Assembly (NCBI RefSeq): GCF_013407855.1
Contig: NZ_JACBZH010000001.1
Span: 6,842,838 to 6,906,837 of the forward strand
Source: Actinopolymorpha rutila
Lineage (GTDB): Bacteria > Actinomycetota > Actinomycetes > Propionibacteriales > Actinopolymorphaceae
Length of the DNA stretch: 64,000 bases
Reading direction: 5' to 3'
Under the pieces are notes generated by a model. It was not told the DNA's origin. It made no database searches and saw only the letters and a program-made list of their open reading frames with translations. The number at the start of each line of letters is the position of its first letter. Within the stretch, counting starts at the first letter, position 1. Of the stretch, positions 49,956-57,654 are shown one piece after another. The translations under genes and the position numbers were made by a program.

Positions 49956-50825
49956 TCAGATCGGCATAGACACGAACGGCGAGGCGTACGCATCGACCTT
50001 GTCCAGGCGCCCGGCGATCTGCTCGCTGCCGAGCGCGGCACGGTCCTTCTCGCCCTGGATGAGCTTGGACAGCAACCGCACCTCGCCGGCGGTGGCGATG
50101 CCGGTGATCTGCGGGTGGGAGAGCACCCACGCCAGCGCGGCGGTGATGTTGTCCTGGTCGTCCAGCGGCTCGTACCACGTGGTGTAACGGTGGTCGTCCT
50201 CGGTCCAGGTGCGCCGGGCGACCGTCTTGATGATCATCAGGCCGGCGTCCACCCGCTGCGTCTCGGCCGCCAGCTCCTGCCACGCGTTGTAGTAGGTCTC
50301 GTCGCGGCCGAGGGCGTAGTTGAGCGGGGTGAGCACGGTGTCGAACGGGAACCTCCGCAGCGCCTCGCGGTGAGTGGCAGGCGCCTCGTGGCCGTGTCCG
50401 GTGATCCCGATGTGGGAGACCAGGCCCTCGTCGCGAGCCCGGATCGCCGCCTCCAGCGCGCCACCGGTGCCGGTCGCCTTGTCCAGCTCCTCGCGGTCAC
50501 CGACCGCGTGCAGCTGGATCAGGTCGAGCCGGTCGGTCTGCAGGCGCTCCAGCGAGCTGTTGATCTGTGCCCACGCCGCCTCGCGCTCCCGCTCGCCGGT
50601 CTTGGTGGCGAGGAAGATCTGGTCGCGAATGCGCGGCATCCACGGGCCCAGCCGCAGCTCTGCGTCGCCGTAGCTCGCCGCCGTGTCGAAGTGGTTGATG
50701 CCCGCGTCCAGCGCCTCCTGGATCGACGCGTCGGCGACGTCCTGGGTCACCTCGGCCAGCGCCGCCGCGCCGTAGATGAGGACGCTGCTCTGGTGTTCGA
50801 GCCGTCCGAGCCGCCGCTTTTCCAT
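49956..50825 (-). CDS. Aldo/keto reductase
   Basis: A 289-aa TIM-barrel oxidoreductase using NADPH. The catalytic tetrad includes Asp in GINHFDTAASYGDAE (Asp and Tyr), Lys in IFLATKTGEREREAA, and His in LDLIQLHAVGD. The C-terminal cofactor loop is shortened (ITGIATAGEVRLLSKLIQGE). It is more similar to the small, loop-divergent AKR group with a possible radical- or iron-free role than to classical YajO. ATG 50825. Substrate unknown. It stands alone between a lipoprotein gene and paaN. Confidence 0.88.
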   Translation of the reverse strand: MEKRRLGRLEHQSSVLIYGAAALAEVTQDVADASIQEALDAGINHFDTAASYGDAELRLGPWMPRIRDQIFLATKTGEREREAAWAQINSSLERLQTDRLDLIQLHAVGDREELDKATGTGGALEAAIRARDEGLVSHIGITGHGHEAPATHREALRRFPFDTVLTPLNYALGRDETYYNAWQELAAETQRVDAGLMIIKTVARRTWTEDDHRYTTWYEPLDDQDNITAALAWVLSHPQITGIATAGEVRLLSKLIQGEKDRAALGSEQIAGRLDKVDAYASPFVSMPI

Positions 50826-50995
50826 GGTGAGCTCCGCTCCATGAGTCTGGACACATCCGTGCGCCCGCACCACCTTCGTGCCCCGGGCACGGCGTTCACT
50901 CTACGGCGGTGGGCCGCCATACGCTGTGGCCACGCCTGGCCAATGGAAGGCCGCGCGACCGGACCATTTCCGGAAACCTCGCCGGAAGGCCTGCG

Positions 50996-52666
50996 TCAGG
51001 CCGGGGCCGGCCGACGGCTCTGCACGATCCGGAACCGGCCGGTCACATACGCCGCGTCGACGTAGGCGGCGTTGGCGGCCGGGTTGCCGCCGGTGCCGTG
51101 GTAGTCGCTGAACGCCGCCGACTGGTTGACGTACACCCCGGCGGTGAGGTTTTCCGACAACGCGACCCCCACGTCCAGCGCGACCTCCCGGGCGGCGTCC
51201 AGGACCTGTTCGGAGGTGGAGTACACCGCCGCGGTCATCGCCCCGCGCTCGTGGCCGAGCCGGCGCACCAGGTCCAGCGACTCGCGGGTGTCGGCCGTCC
51301 GGACCAGGAACGTCACCGGGCCGAAGCACTCCCGGCCGTACGTACGGTCGACCGCGTCGTCCTCGGCATCCGCGTCGACCGCCACGATCGCCGGTGTACG
51401 GACCACCGCGTCCGGGTGCGCGGGATGGGTCAGCGCCCGCGACTCCAGCACCACCTCGCCGAGGTCCGCGGCCCGGTCCACCCGGCCGAGCACGTCGTCG
51501 TTGACGATCGCGCCGAGGAGCTCGACCGCCCGGCCCTCGTCGGCGAGCAGCTTGTCGATCGCCGCGGCGAGTCCCGCGCCGACGTCGGCGAAGCTCTTGT
51601 GGCCCTCGTCGGTCTCGATCCCGCCCGCCGGCACGTAGATGTTCTGCGAGGTCGTGCACATCTGCCCGGAGTACAGCGACAGTGTGAACGCGAGGTTGGC
51701 GGTGAGCCCGCGGAAGGAGTCGGTGGAGTCGATCACCACCGGGTTGACGCCGGACTTCTCGGTACAAACGAGCGCCTGGGTGGCATGCGACTCCAGCCAG
51801 CTGCCGAACTCCCCCGACCCGGTGAAGTCGACGATCCGCACCTCCGGGCGGGTGGCGAGGTCCCTGGCCAGGCCGGCGCCTTCGGCCTCGGCGGCGAGGG
51901 TGGTCAGATGCGGGTCGAAGCCGCGCTCGGCCAGCACCTCCTGGCAGACCTGGACGGTGATGGCCAGTGGGAGCACGGCACGCGGGTGCGGCTTCACCAC
52001 GACCGGGTTGCCGGTGACCAGGGACGCGAACAGGCCGGGGTAGGAGTTCCAGGTGGGGAACGTCGTACACCCGATCACCACCGCCACCCCGCGGGGGACG
52101 ACGGTGAACGTCTTCTGGACCCGCACCGGGTCGCCCTTGGCCGGGCGTTCCCACACCATCGTCGCCGGGTGCCGGGTCATCTCCGTGTGGGCGAACGCCA
52201 CCGCCTCCAGCGCCCGGTCCAGCGCGTGGGTCCCGCCGGCCTGGAAGGCCATCACGAACGCCTGGCCGGTGGTGGCCATCACGGCGTTCGCGAGCTCGAA
52301 GACCCGCCGGTGCAGCCGCTGCAGGATCTCCAGCGTCACCTCGACCCGGGTGTCGGGGCCGGCGTCGCGCCACTGGGTCATGCCGGCCCGGGCGGCGGCG
52401 AGCAGGTCGTCCAGGCCACCGGCGTCCACCTGTGGATAACGCACGCCGAGCGGGATGCCGAACGGCGACTTCTCGGTGGCCACGGAGCCGTCGGAGCCCG
52501 GCGTGCTGACCGGGAAGGTCCGGCCCTGCCACGCCTCGAACGCCCGCTGGCCCTCAGCGGCCGCGTCCGGTCCGTAGACACGCGGGCTCGGGGATTCGGG
52601 GAACGCGGAGAAGTAGCCGCGGGTACGGATGGCGGCGACGGCCTGGTCGAGAGTGTCGGCATCCAC
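50996..52666 (-). CDS. paaN: PaaN-type aldehyde dehydrogenase (phenylacetic acid degradation)
   Basis: A 556-aa aldehyde dehydrogenase with the length and N-terminus of the PaaN family (AIRTRGYFSAFPESPSPRVY). Catalytic Cys is in LSLYSGQMCTTSQNIYVPAG and the base Glu in LVCTEKSGVNPVV. The cofactor pocket includes IGCTTFPTWNSYPGLFASLV. PaaN acts on ring-opened phenylacetyl-CoA products, although other substrates are possible. GTG 52666 follows TACGCT (52678-52673) by 6 nt, so it is leaderless. Other paa genes are absent except a PaaH-type dehydrogenase at 55318. The toxin module lies between them. Confidence 0.88.
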   Translation of the reverse strand: MDADTLDQAVAAIRTRGYFSAFPESPSPRVYGPDAAAEGQRAFEAWQGRTFPVSTPGSDGSVATEKSPFGIPLGVRYPQVDAGGLDDLLAAARAGMTQWRDAGPDTRVEVTLEILQRLHRRVFELANAVMATTGQAFVMAFQAGGTHALDRALEAVAFAHTEMTRHPATMVWERPAKGDPVRVQKTFTVVPRGVAVVIGCTTFPTWNSYPGLFASLVTGNPVVVKPHPRAVLPLAITVQVCQEVLAERGFDPHLTTLAAEAEGAGLARDLATRPEVRIVDFTGSGEFGSWLESHATQALVCTEKSGVNPVVIDSTDSFRGLTANLAFTLSLYSGQMCTTSQNIYVPAGGIETDEGHKSFADVGAGLAAAIDKLLADEGRAVELLGAIVNDDVLGRVDRAADLGEVVLESRALTHPAHPDAVVRTPAIVAVDADAEDDAVDRTYGRECFGPVTFLVRTADTRESLDLVRRLGHERGAMTAAVYSTSEQVLDAAREVALDVGVALSENLTAGVYVNQSAAFSDYHGTGGNPAANAAYVDAAYVTGRFRIVQSRRPAPA

Positions 52667-52744
52667 GGCGTCAGCGTAGGCGCTCGGAGGCCTCCCCGGC
52701 GCGCATTGCGCGGGCGCGTTCCGGCGCCGGCTGGGACCCGACCG

Positions 52745-53458
52745 CTATCCCTCGTGCATGCGTTGCCGGACCGAGCGGAGCTTGGGGCCGAGCAGTGCCA
52801 GGACGTCCCCACCCGGGTCCTCGGCGCGGGGGAGGTTCTCCACGAAGGACGCGCCGATGAGTTCGTCGACCTGGTAGTCGTGGCCGTACTCGCTCTCCAG
52901 CCTGTCGATCACCGCCCGCGCCCGGGCCTCGAGACCCGGGTCGTCCGACCCCGCCCACTCGACGACCTGCGGAGTCACCTCTCCCAGGAACAGGTGCGGC
53001 AGAAGCTCGTCGTAGAAGTCGAGGTGATCGCGCAGGACGGGCTCGAGCTCAGGCACCGCCCGCACCAACCGATCGACCAGCCCGGCCTCCGGACGGTTCG
53101 CTCCGGACCCGGCGGCCTTCGCCGCGGCACGCAGCTTCGGACCGAGCACGTCGAGCGCCCCGGCCCGCCGGCCGTCCGGGCTCGGGAAGTGGGCGAGGAA
53201 CGCACTCGAGACCAGGCGGTCGGTGTCGGAGTCCGCGCCGAACCGGCTCTCCAGGTAGTCGGCGATCTGGCGAGCCTGCGCGACCCTCGCGGGATCACCG
53301 GACAGGTAGCCGGCGACGACCCGGAACGCGAGCGTGCGCAGGAACGCGTGCGCGGCCTGGTCGGGGTATTCCCGCTGGTGTTCGGACCACATGTCCCGCA
53401 ACGCGGGCACCGCCAGCACCAGTTGGTCGACCAACGTCTCGGCGTCCTGCGCCATCAT
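52745..53458 (-). CDS. Tandem DUF7674-like protein, candidate immunity protein
   Basis: A 237-aa acidic protein made of two copies of one domain. Copy 1, LVDQLVLAVPALRDMWSEHQ to ALDVLGPKLRA, aligns with copy 2, LVDRLVRAVPELEPVLRDHL to VLALLGPKLRS. Copy 2 also has LLPHLFLGEVTPQVVEWAGS, the recurrent motif of DUF7674-type proteins found beside polymorphic toxins. There is no signal or membrane segment, so it would act in the cytoplasm against the neighbouring toxin. Its start ATG 53458 overlaps the toxin stop (ATGA). The immunity role is an inference from position. Alternative starts at 53464 and 53455 exist. Confidence 0.75.
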   Translation of the reverse strand: MMAQDAETLVDQLVLAVPALRDMWSEHQREYPDQAAHAFLRTLAFRVVAGYLSGDPARVAQARQIADYLESRFGADSDTDRLVSSAFLAHFPSPDGRRAGALDVLGPKLRAAAKAAGSGANRPEAGLVDRLVRAVPELEPVLRDHLDFYDELLPHLFLGEVTPQVVEWAGSDDPGLEARARAVIDRLESEYGHDYQVDELIGASFVENLPRAEDPGGDVLALLGPKLRSVRQRMHEG

Positions 53459-53880
53459 CCCCATCCCCTGCCGAACGCGTCACCGAACCGCCGGAGCAGG
53501 TCCTCGGCGATCGCCCGGTCGGCTGCCGAAGTGTTCGGACTGTCGATGATCTTCTGGAGGCCGCGCATGCTCTCGATCGACTTCTGCATGTGGAAGATCC
53601 CGTTGGAGGGGCGACCGGTCAGAATCTCGTTACGCAAGGCGTCGAAAGTGGTCCCGTCCCCTGCCGTGCCGGACTTCCCGGCGTGCTTCCAGATGTTATC
53701 AATGATGTTCTTCAGCCTGGGGTTGGTGGCGTTGGGCTTCGGGGGCGCCGGCCGCTTCGGGATGTCGACGTTCCTTATTCGACGGACGTTCTTGACCTTG
53801 GGCAGGACCTCCTTGGCCCCTTTGGCGATCTTGCCCTTCGCGTCCTTCGCCAGCCCGGCGAGCACTCTGGCCTTACCCAA
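53455..53880 (-). CDS. Putative toxin domain protein (polymorphic toxin C-terminus)
   Basis: A 141-aa basic protein. Residues 1-50 are a Lys/Arg-rich linker (AKDAKGKIAKGAKEVLPKVK). From about 55 it reads NPRLKNIIDNIWKHAGKSGT, AGDGTTFDALRNEILTGRP, FHMQKSIESMRGLQKII, then SAADRAIAEDLLRRF. This IDNxW...GDGTTxDAxRxExxTG...F/H pattern is one I recall from C-termini of bacterial polymorphic toxins. Its chemistry is not assigned here. TTG 53880 overlaps the upstream gene's stop by 8 bp and has a perfect GGAGG (53891-53887) 6 nt upstream, inside that gene. Alternatively it is joined to it by +1 frameshifting. Confidence 0.7.
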   Translation of the reverse strand: MGKARVLAGLAKDAKGKIAKGAKEVLPKVKNVRRIRNVDIPKRPAPPKPNATNPRLKNIIDNIWKHAGKSGTAGDGTTFDALRNEILTGRPSNGIFHMQKSIESMRGLQKIIDSPNTSAADRAIAEDLLRRFGDAFGRGWG

Positions 53881-54370
53881 GGAGCACCTCCAGCGCCTGA
53901 CCTATCAGGAGGTTGATGATCCGGCTGAAGATCTCCTTGAACACCGGGATCTCCAGCAGGGAGGCGCCGAACGTGATGGCCGCGGTGGCGATGGCCTGGG
54001 CAATGGCGATGACGAGCAGGACGAGCTGGGTGATGACCCAGATCTTCAGCATCAGGACGACGAGAGCACAGACCAGGATCAGCGCCCCGACGACCACCAC
54101 GCCCGTGGCGTCCTTCTGCAGGGTGTCGAGGGCGTCCTCGGCCTTTCCCCACGCCTCCTTGAACGCGTTCACGTCGTCGCCCTTGTTGTGCGTCCACACC
54201 TGCTCCGCGGCTCGCTGGGCGTCGGTCACCACACCGTCGAGCTTGGACTGCAGGCTCACCCACGCCTGGCCGAGTTGCATCAGTCGCACTTCGTCGGCGT
54301 CCGGCCACAGATAACCGAGCTCACTCAGCACGGAGACGAGTGGCCCGGGAAGGTCGAGTCCGTGTGCCAT
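53873..54370 (-). CDS. WXG100-like membrane carrier protein (CpnT-like N-domain)
   Basis: A 165-aa protein. LPGPLVSVLSELGYLWPDAD, then EVRLMQLGQAWVSLQSKLDG, matches the WXG100-like N-terminal domain of CpnT-type outer-membrane/channel toxins (LxxLGxxWPxADE...LxxLAxAW). Two hydrophobic segments follow (GVVVVGALILVCALVVLMLK and VITQLVLLVIAIAQAIATAA), then a third. In most relatives such a module is fused to a toxin; here the reading ends EVLLG-stop and the toxin is in the overlapping next gene. ATG 54370 is 2 nt after the upstream stop. Expected substrate of type VII secretion. Confidence 0.75.
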   Translation of the reverse strand: MAHGLDLPGPLVSVLSELGYLWPDADEVRLMQLGQAWVSLQSKLDGVVTDAQRAAEQVWTHNKGDDVNAFKEAWGKAEDALDTLQKDATGVVVVGALILVCALVVLMLKIWVITQLVLLVIAIAQAIATAAITFGASLLEIPVFKEIFSRIINLLIGQALEVLLG

Positions 54371-54372
54371 CG

Positions 54373-54687
54373 TCAGATCTCCACCGAGTCGAACGTGGTC
54401 TTGTTGCCGTGCTCGGTCCGCTCGTCACTGCCGGCCATCGCCTCGAGCTTGCCGGCGAAGATCTCGAAGCCGGTGACCACCGAGGCCAGCCCTTCGACGA
54501 TCACCTCCTCGGCGGCGGCACAGCTGATCCCGAGCAGCATGCCGATCGGCTCGGCGTCTCCGCAGGCTTCCCCGATCGACTTGGTCTCGTTGAGGAACGA
54601 GTCGATCTCGTCGTCCAGGTGATCGGCGGCCTTGAGCAGGTCCTTGGCCGCCGAACGGATCGTCGCGGGGTCGAACTCCTTGCTCAC
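54373..54687 (-). CDS. EspC-like / WXG100-superfamily secretion partner
   Basis: A 104-aa helical protein. DPATIRSAAKDLLKAADHLD is the first helix and AEEVIVEGLASVVTGFEIFA the second, with a loop EACGDAEPIGMLLGISCAAA, the pattern of EspC/DUF2580-type ESX-associated proteins, which pair with a WXG100-like substrate. There is no signal peptide, as expected for type VII substrates. The start GTG 54687 is 5 nt after the YbaB-like gene's stop, and the next gene begins 2 nt after this stop. It probably forms a helical-bundle complex with the WXG100-like carrier. Confidence 0.75.
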   Translation of the reverse strand: MSKEFDPATIRSAAKDLLKAADHLDDEIDSFLNETKSIGEACGDAEPIGMLLGISCAAAEEVIVEGLASVVTGFEIFAGKLEAMAGSDERTEHGNKTTFDSVEI

Positions 54688-54692
54688 TCTGC

Positions 54693-55124
54693 TCAGGCCC
54701 TTCTGCCGACGCGGTCCATGGCGTCCTGGAGGGTCGCCAGCATCGAGCGCGCACTGACGAGCGACTCTTCCTGGACGCGTTCGAGCTCACCGGCCAACGC
54801 GCCCGGGTCGACGGCGGTGGCGCCACTCAGGACGGAGGAGCGCAGGCTGACCATCGCGGAGTTGACAGCCTCGGCCATCGCCGAGCACACGGCCTCGGAG
54901 CCTTCTCTCATGAGTCGTGGATCCATCTCCAGGGAGGCGACCCGTCCGGGCATCTCGACGACGGCATGCACCCGCCCGTCGGCGGACTCGCCCGTACCGC
55001 GCGGCAGTTCCTCCGGGGCTGACGGCGAAGGACCGGCCGGGGCTCGCATCCGCTCCAGCGCCTGCCTGGTGTCGGTGAGCAGTCGTTCGACAGTGGCCGT
55101 CGTCAGGTTGAGGTCTTCGCTCAC
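54693..55124 (-). CDS. YbaB/EbfC-like nucleoid-associated protein of a secretion locus
   Basis: A 143-aa protein. LTTATVERLLTDTRQALERM is the first helix, DGRVHAVVEMPGRVASLEMD the strand pair, and LMREGSEAVCSAMAEAVNSA the second helix, the layout of YbaB/EbfC proteins. In actinobacterial ESX and toxin loci such genes often come first. GTG 55124 has GGAGG 6 nt upstream (CCGGAGGTGTGAT-type leader), the strongest initiation signal in the module, so it is likely the operon's first gene. Its function here is unknown (DNA binding or chaperone-like). Confidence 0.75.
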   Translation of the reverse strand: MSEDLNLTTATVERLLTDTRQALERMRAPAGPSPSAPEELPRGTGESADGRVHAVVEMPGRVASLEMDPRLMREGSEAVCSAMAEAVNSAMVSLRSSVLSGATAVDPGALAGELERVQEESLVSARSMLATLQDAMDRVGRRA

Positions 55125-55189
55125 ATCACACCTCCGGCAAACGACCTTGGCACCTGCGGCGGAGTCCGCGCTGATCTTCGAGCCGCGGC

Positions 55190-55275
55190 TGTGGAAAACC
55201 GGGCCCTTGTACGGCCTGTGGACGAGAACCACGCGGCGAGCCCGGCCCCGCCCGTGGCACCGCGGGTCGTCCACA
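55190..55275. promoter_or_regulatory. Three DnaA-box-like nonamers upstream of the toxin module
   Basis: TGTGGAAAA (55190-55198), TGTGGACGA (55217-55225) and TCGTCCACA (55267-55275) each differ by one or two bases from TTGTCCACA. The last two are the core of a perfect 10-bp inverted repeat (CTGTGGACGA / TCGTCCACAG) with a 41-nt separation. They lie in the divergent region between the module and the hydroxyacyl-CoA dehydrogenase. Confidence 0.4.
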
Positions 55276-55317
55276 GGACGAGTGCACGCGCCGTCGCCCG
55301 TACGCCAGGATGGGGCC

Positions 55318-56883
55318 ATGGCGGGACTTCTCGTTTCCACTCCGGTCGGTGTCGTGGGCGCCGGGACGATGGGCGCCGGCATCGCCCAGGTCGCCCTGGT
55401 CGCGGGCCACGAGGTGCGGTTGTACGACGCGCAGGACGGCGCCGCCGACCGCGGCGTCGCCCAGATCCTGGCCCGGCTGGACCGGCTGGTCGAGAAGGGC
55501 CGGCTCGAACCGGCCGCCGCCGACGCGGCGCGCGGCCGCCTGACAGCCGTCGCCTCGCTGGCCGACCTCGCGCCGAGCGGCCTGGTGGTCGAGGCCGTGG
55601 TCGAGCACCTGCCGATCAAGCGGGAGGTGTTCGGCACCCTGGAGAAGGTCTGCGCCGACGACACGATCCTGGCCACCAACACGTCCACACTGTCGGTGAC
55701 CGCGATCGCCGCCAGCCTGCAGCGCCCGGGCCGGGTCACCGGCATGCACTTCTTCAACCCCGCTCCGCTGATGGCCCTGGTGGAGGTGCCGGCGGGCGCG
55801 GCGACCGATCCGGAGGTCGCGCAGACCGTCGCCGACACCGCCACCGCCTGGGGCAAGACGCCGGTGCGGTGCGCGTCTACGCCCGGGTTCGTCGCCAACC
55901 GCGTGGCCCGGCCGTTCTACGGCGAGGCGATGCAGGTGCTGGAGGAGGGCGGCGCCGACTGCGCCACCATCGACGCCGTACTCACCGAGGCGGCCGGCTT
56001 CCCGATGGGCCCGTTCACCCTCGCCGACCTGGTGGGCAACGACGTCAACCTCGCCGTCGGCCGGTCGGTGTGGGAGCAGACGTTCGGCGACCCCCGCTAC
56101 GCGCCGTTCGTCGCCCAGCAGCAGGTCGTCGACGCCGGCTGGCTGGGCCGCAAGACCGGGCGTGGGTGGTACGAGTACGCCGGGGACGCCGGAAGTTCAG
56201 GGCCGCCCCGGCCGCGGACGGCGGAGCCGCGAACACCACCGGACCAGGTGACCTACCACGGCGGGTTCTCCGCCTGCTTCGGCCTGCTGGACCGGATCGC
56301 CGCGTCCGGGGTGAGCATGGAGCGGTACGACACCGGACCGGCCGCCCAGCGTTCGGGACCGGGCGAGTTCGAGCCGGGTGAGTCCGCGTACGGCATCGAA
56401 CTCCCCGGCGGCGGGCTGGTCCTGGAGACGACCGGCGAACCCGCCACCTTCGACGGCGACGCGGTGACCCTCGACTGGGTGGGTGACGCGGCGACGGCCA
56501 CGCGCGTGTGCCTGGCCCCCGGCGACGCCTGCGAGCCGGGCACCCTGGACCAGGCGATCGGGTTGTTCCAGGCCGCCGGCCTCGCGGTCAGCGTCATCGA
56601 CGACGTGCCCGGACTGATCGTCGCCCGCACCGTGTGCATGCTGGTCAACGAGGCCGTCGACCTGGTGGCCCGCCGGGAGGCGAGCGCACCCGACGTCGAC
56701 GTGGCGATGCGGCTGGGCACCGGCTATCCGCGCGGCCCGCTGGCCTGGGGTGACGAGGTGGGCCCGGAGGTCGTCGCGGACGTCCTCGGCACGCTCGCCC
56801 GCGTCTACCCCGGCGGGCGGTACCGCCCGAGCCCGCTGCTGGTCCGCGCCGCCCGGACCGGGCGCTCGCTGCGCGGCCTCTAG
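55318..56883 (+). CDS. paaH: 3-hydroxyacyl-CoA dehydrogenase (PaaH-like)
   Basis: A 521-aa NAD-dependent dehydrogenase. The dinucleotide fold shows GVVGAGTMGAGIAQVALVAG at residues 11-30 (GxGxxG). The catalytic His is in GMHFFNPAPLMALVEVPAGA, and a C-terminal helical dimerisation domain begins with FVANRVARPFYGEAMQVLEE. A second, partly degenerate copy of that domain (GLIVARTVCMLVNEAVDLVA) makes the long PaaH/PaaC form. It oxidises 3-hydroxyadipyl-CoA or short 3-hydroxyacyl-CoA. ATG 55318. It lies on the other side of the toxin module from paaN and is convergent in function. Confidence 0.87.
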   Translation: MAGLLVSTPVGVVGAGTMGAGIAQVALVAGHEVRLYDAQDGAADRGVAQILARLDRLVEKGRLEPAAADAARGRLTAVASLADLAPSGLVVEAVVEHLPIKREVFGTLEKVCADDTILATNTSTLSVTAIAASLQRPGRVTGMHFFNPAPLMALVEVPAGAATDPEVAQTVADTATAWGKTPVRCASTPGFVANRVARPFYGEAMQVLEEGGADCATIDAVLTEAAGFPMGPFTLADLVGNDVNLAVGRSVWEQTFGDPRYAPFVAQQQVVDAGWLGRKTGRGWYEYAGDAGSSGPPRPRTAEPRTPPDQVTYHGGFSACFGLLDRIAASGVSMERYDTGPAAQRSGPGEFEPGESAYGIELPGGGLVLETTGEPATFDGDAVTLDWVGDAATATRVCLAPGDACEPGTLDQAIGLFQAAGLAVSVIDDVPGLIVARTVCMLVNEAVDLVARREASAPDVDVAMRLGTGYPRGPLAWGDEVGPEVVADVLGTLARVYPGGRYRPSPLLVRAARTGRSLRGL

Positions 56884-56961
56884 CGTCTGGGCGCTGCCAT
56901 GGCCCGGAACTTTCCCGGTGAAAGTCGCGAACCCCCGTCGCGGTCCGGACATAGAGGGGAT

Positions 56962-57654
56962 GTGGATCAACTCCGGCCCACCGGCGAGTCCGACGGGGAG
57001 CTCTGGCGCAAGGCTGCTCAGGGCGACGACCCGTCGGCATTCGGTGGGCTCTTCGAGCGCCACATCGACGCCGTCTACAACCACTGCTTCCGGCGTACCG
57101 GATCGTGGGAAGCAGCGGAGGACCTCGCCTCGGTGGTGTTTCTGGAGGCATGGCGGCGCCGGCACGACGTGTCGCTCAGCGGAGAGTCGATCCTTCCCTG
57201 GCTGCTCGCGGTGGCCAACAACGTCGTCCGCAACCGCGACCGCAGCCTGCGGCGTCATCGGCGCCTGCTCGCGAAACTGCCACCGGCGGTGGTCGCTCCC
57301 GACCCCGCCGACGACGCGGTCTCCCGAGTCGACGACGAGCGAGCCATGCAACGGGTGCTCGAGGTCTTCACCCGTCTCTTGCCAGACGAGCAGGACGTGC
57401 TCGCGTTGTGCGTCTGGGCCGGACTCAGCTACACCGACGCCGCCGTGGCCCTCGGGATTCCCGTCGGCACGGTGCGTTCCCGGCTCTCCCGCGCCCGCGA
57501 ACACCTACGCCGCCTTGCCGGGCTCGAGGCGGGCGCGGGACGGACGGGGGGTCCCGCGCCCACCTCGAGCCCGGGAAGTGCCCAGGGAAGAGCCCAGAGA
57601 AGGGCTCTGTCGGCGCACCGCTCGAACAACGTGAACGGGGAGCTCCTGCCATGA
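56962..57654 (+). CDS. ECF RNA polymerase sigma factor
   Basis: A 230-aa sigma factor of the extracytoplasmic-function class. Region 2 is FGGLFERHIDAVYNHCFRRT, then EAAEDLASVVFLEAWRR (core-binding and -10 recognition). Region 4 is RLLPDEQDVLALCVWAGLSY, then TDAAVALGIPVGTVRSRLSR. A Gly/Ser-rich C-terminal tail of about 40 residues follows. GTG 56962 fits relatives; ATG 56899 would add 21 non-conserved residues. Its TGA overlaps the next gene's ATG (ATGA), which encodes a probable membrane partner, so regulation by an anti-sigma is likely. Confidence 0.9.
   Translation: MDQLRPTGESDGELWRKAAQGDDPSAFGGLFERHIDAVYNHCFRRTGSWEAAEDLASVVFLEAWRRRHDVSLSGESILPWLLAVANNVVRNRDRSLRRHRRLLAKLPPAVVAPDPADDAVSRVDDERAMQRVLEVFTRLLPDEQDVLALCVWAGLSYTDAAVALGIPVGTVRSRLSRAREHLRRLAGLEAGAGRTGGPAPTSSPGSAQGRAQRRALSAHRSNNVNGELLP

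Noticed and set aside
52745..55317. Integrative element or prophage carrying the toxin module
   Set aside because: No integrase, tRNA attachment site or flanking direct repeat is visible. Insertion between paa genes is possible, but not as a recognised element.
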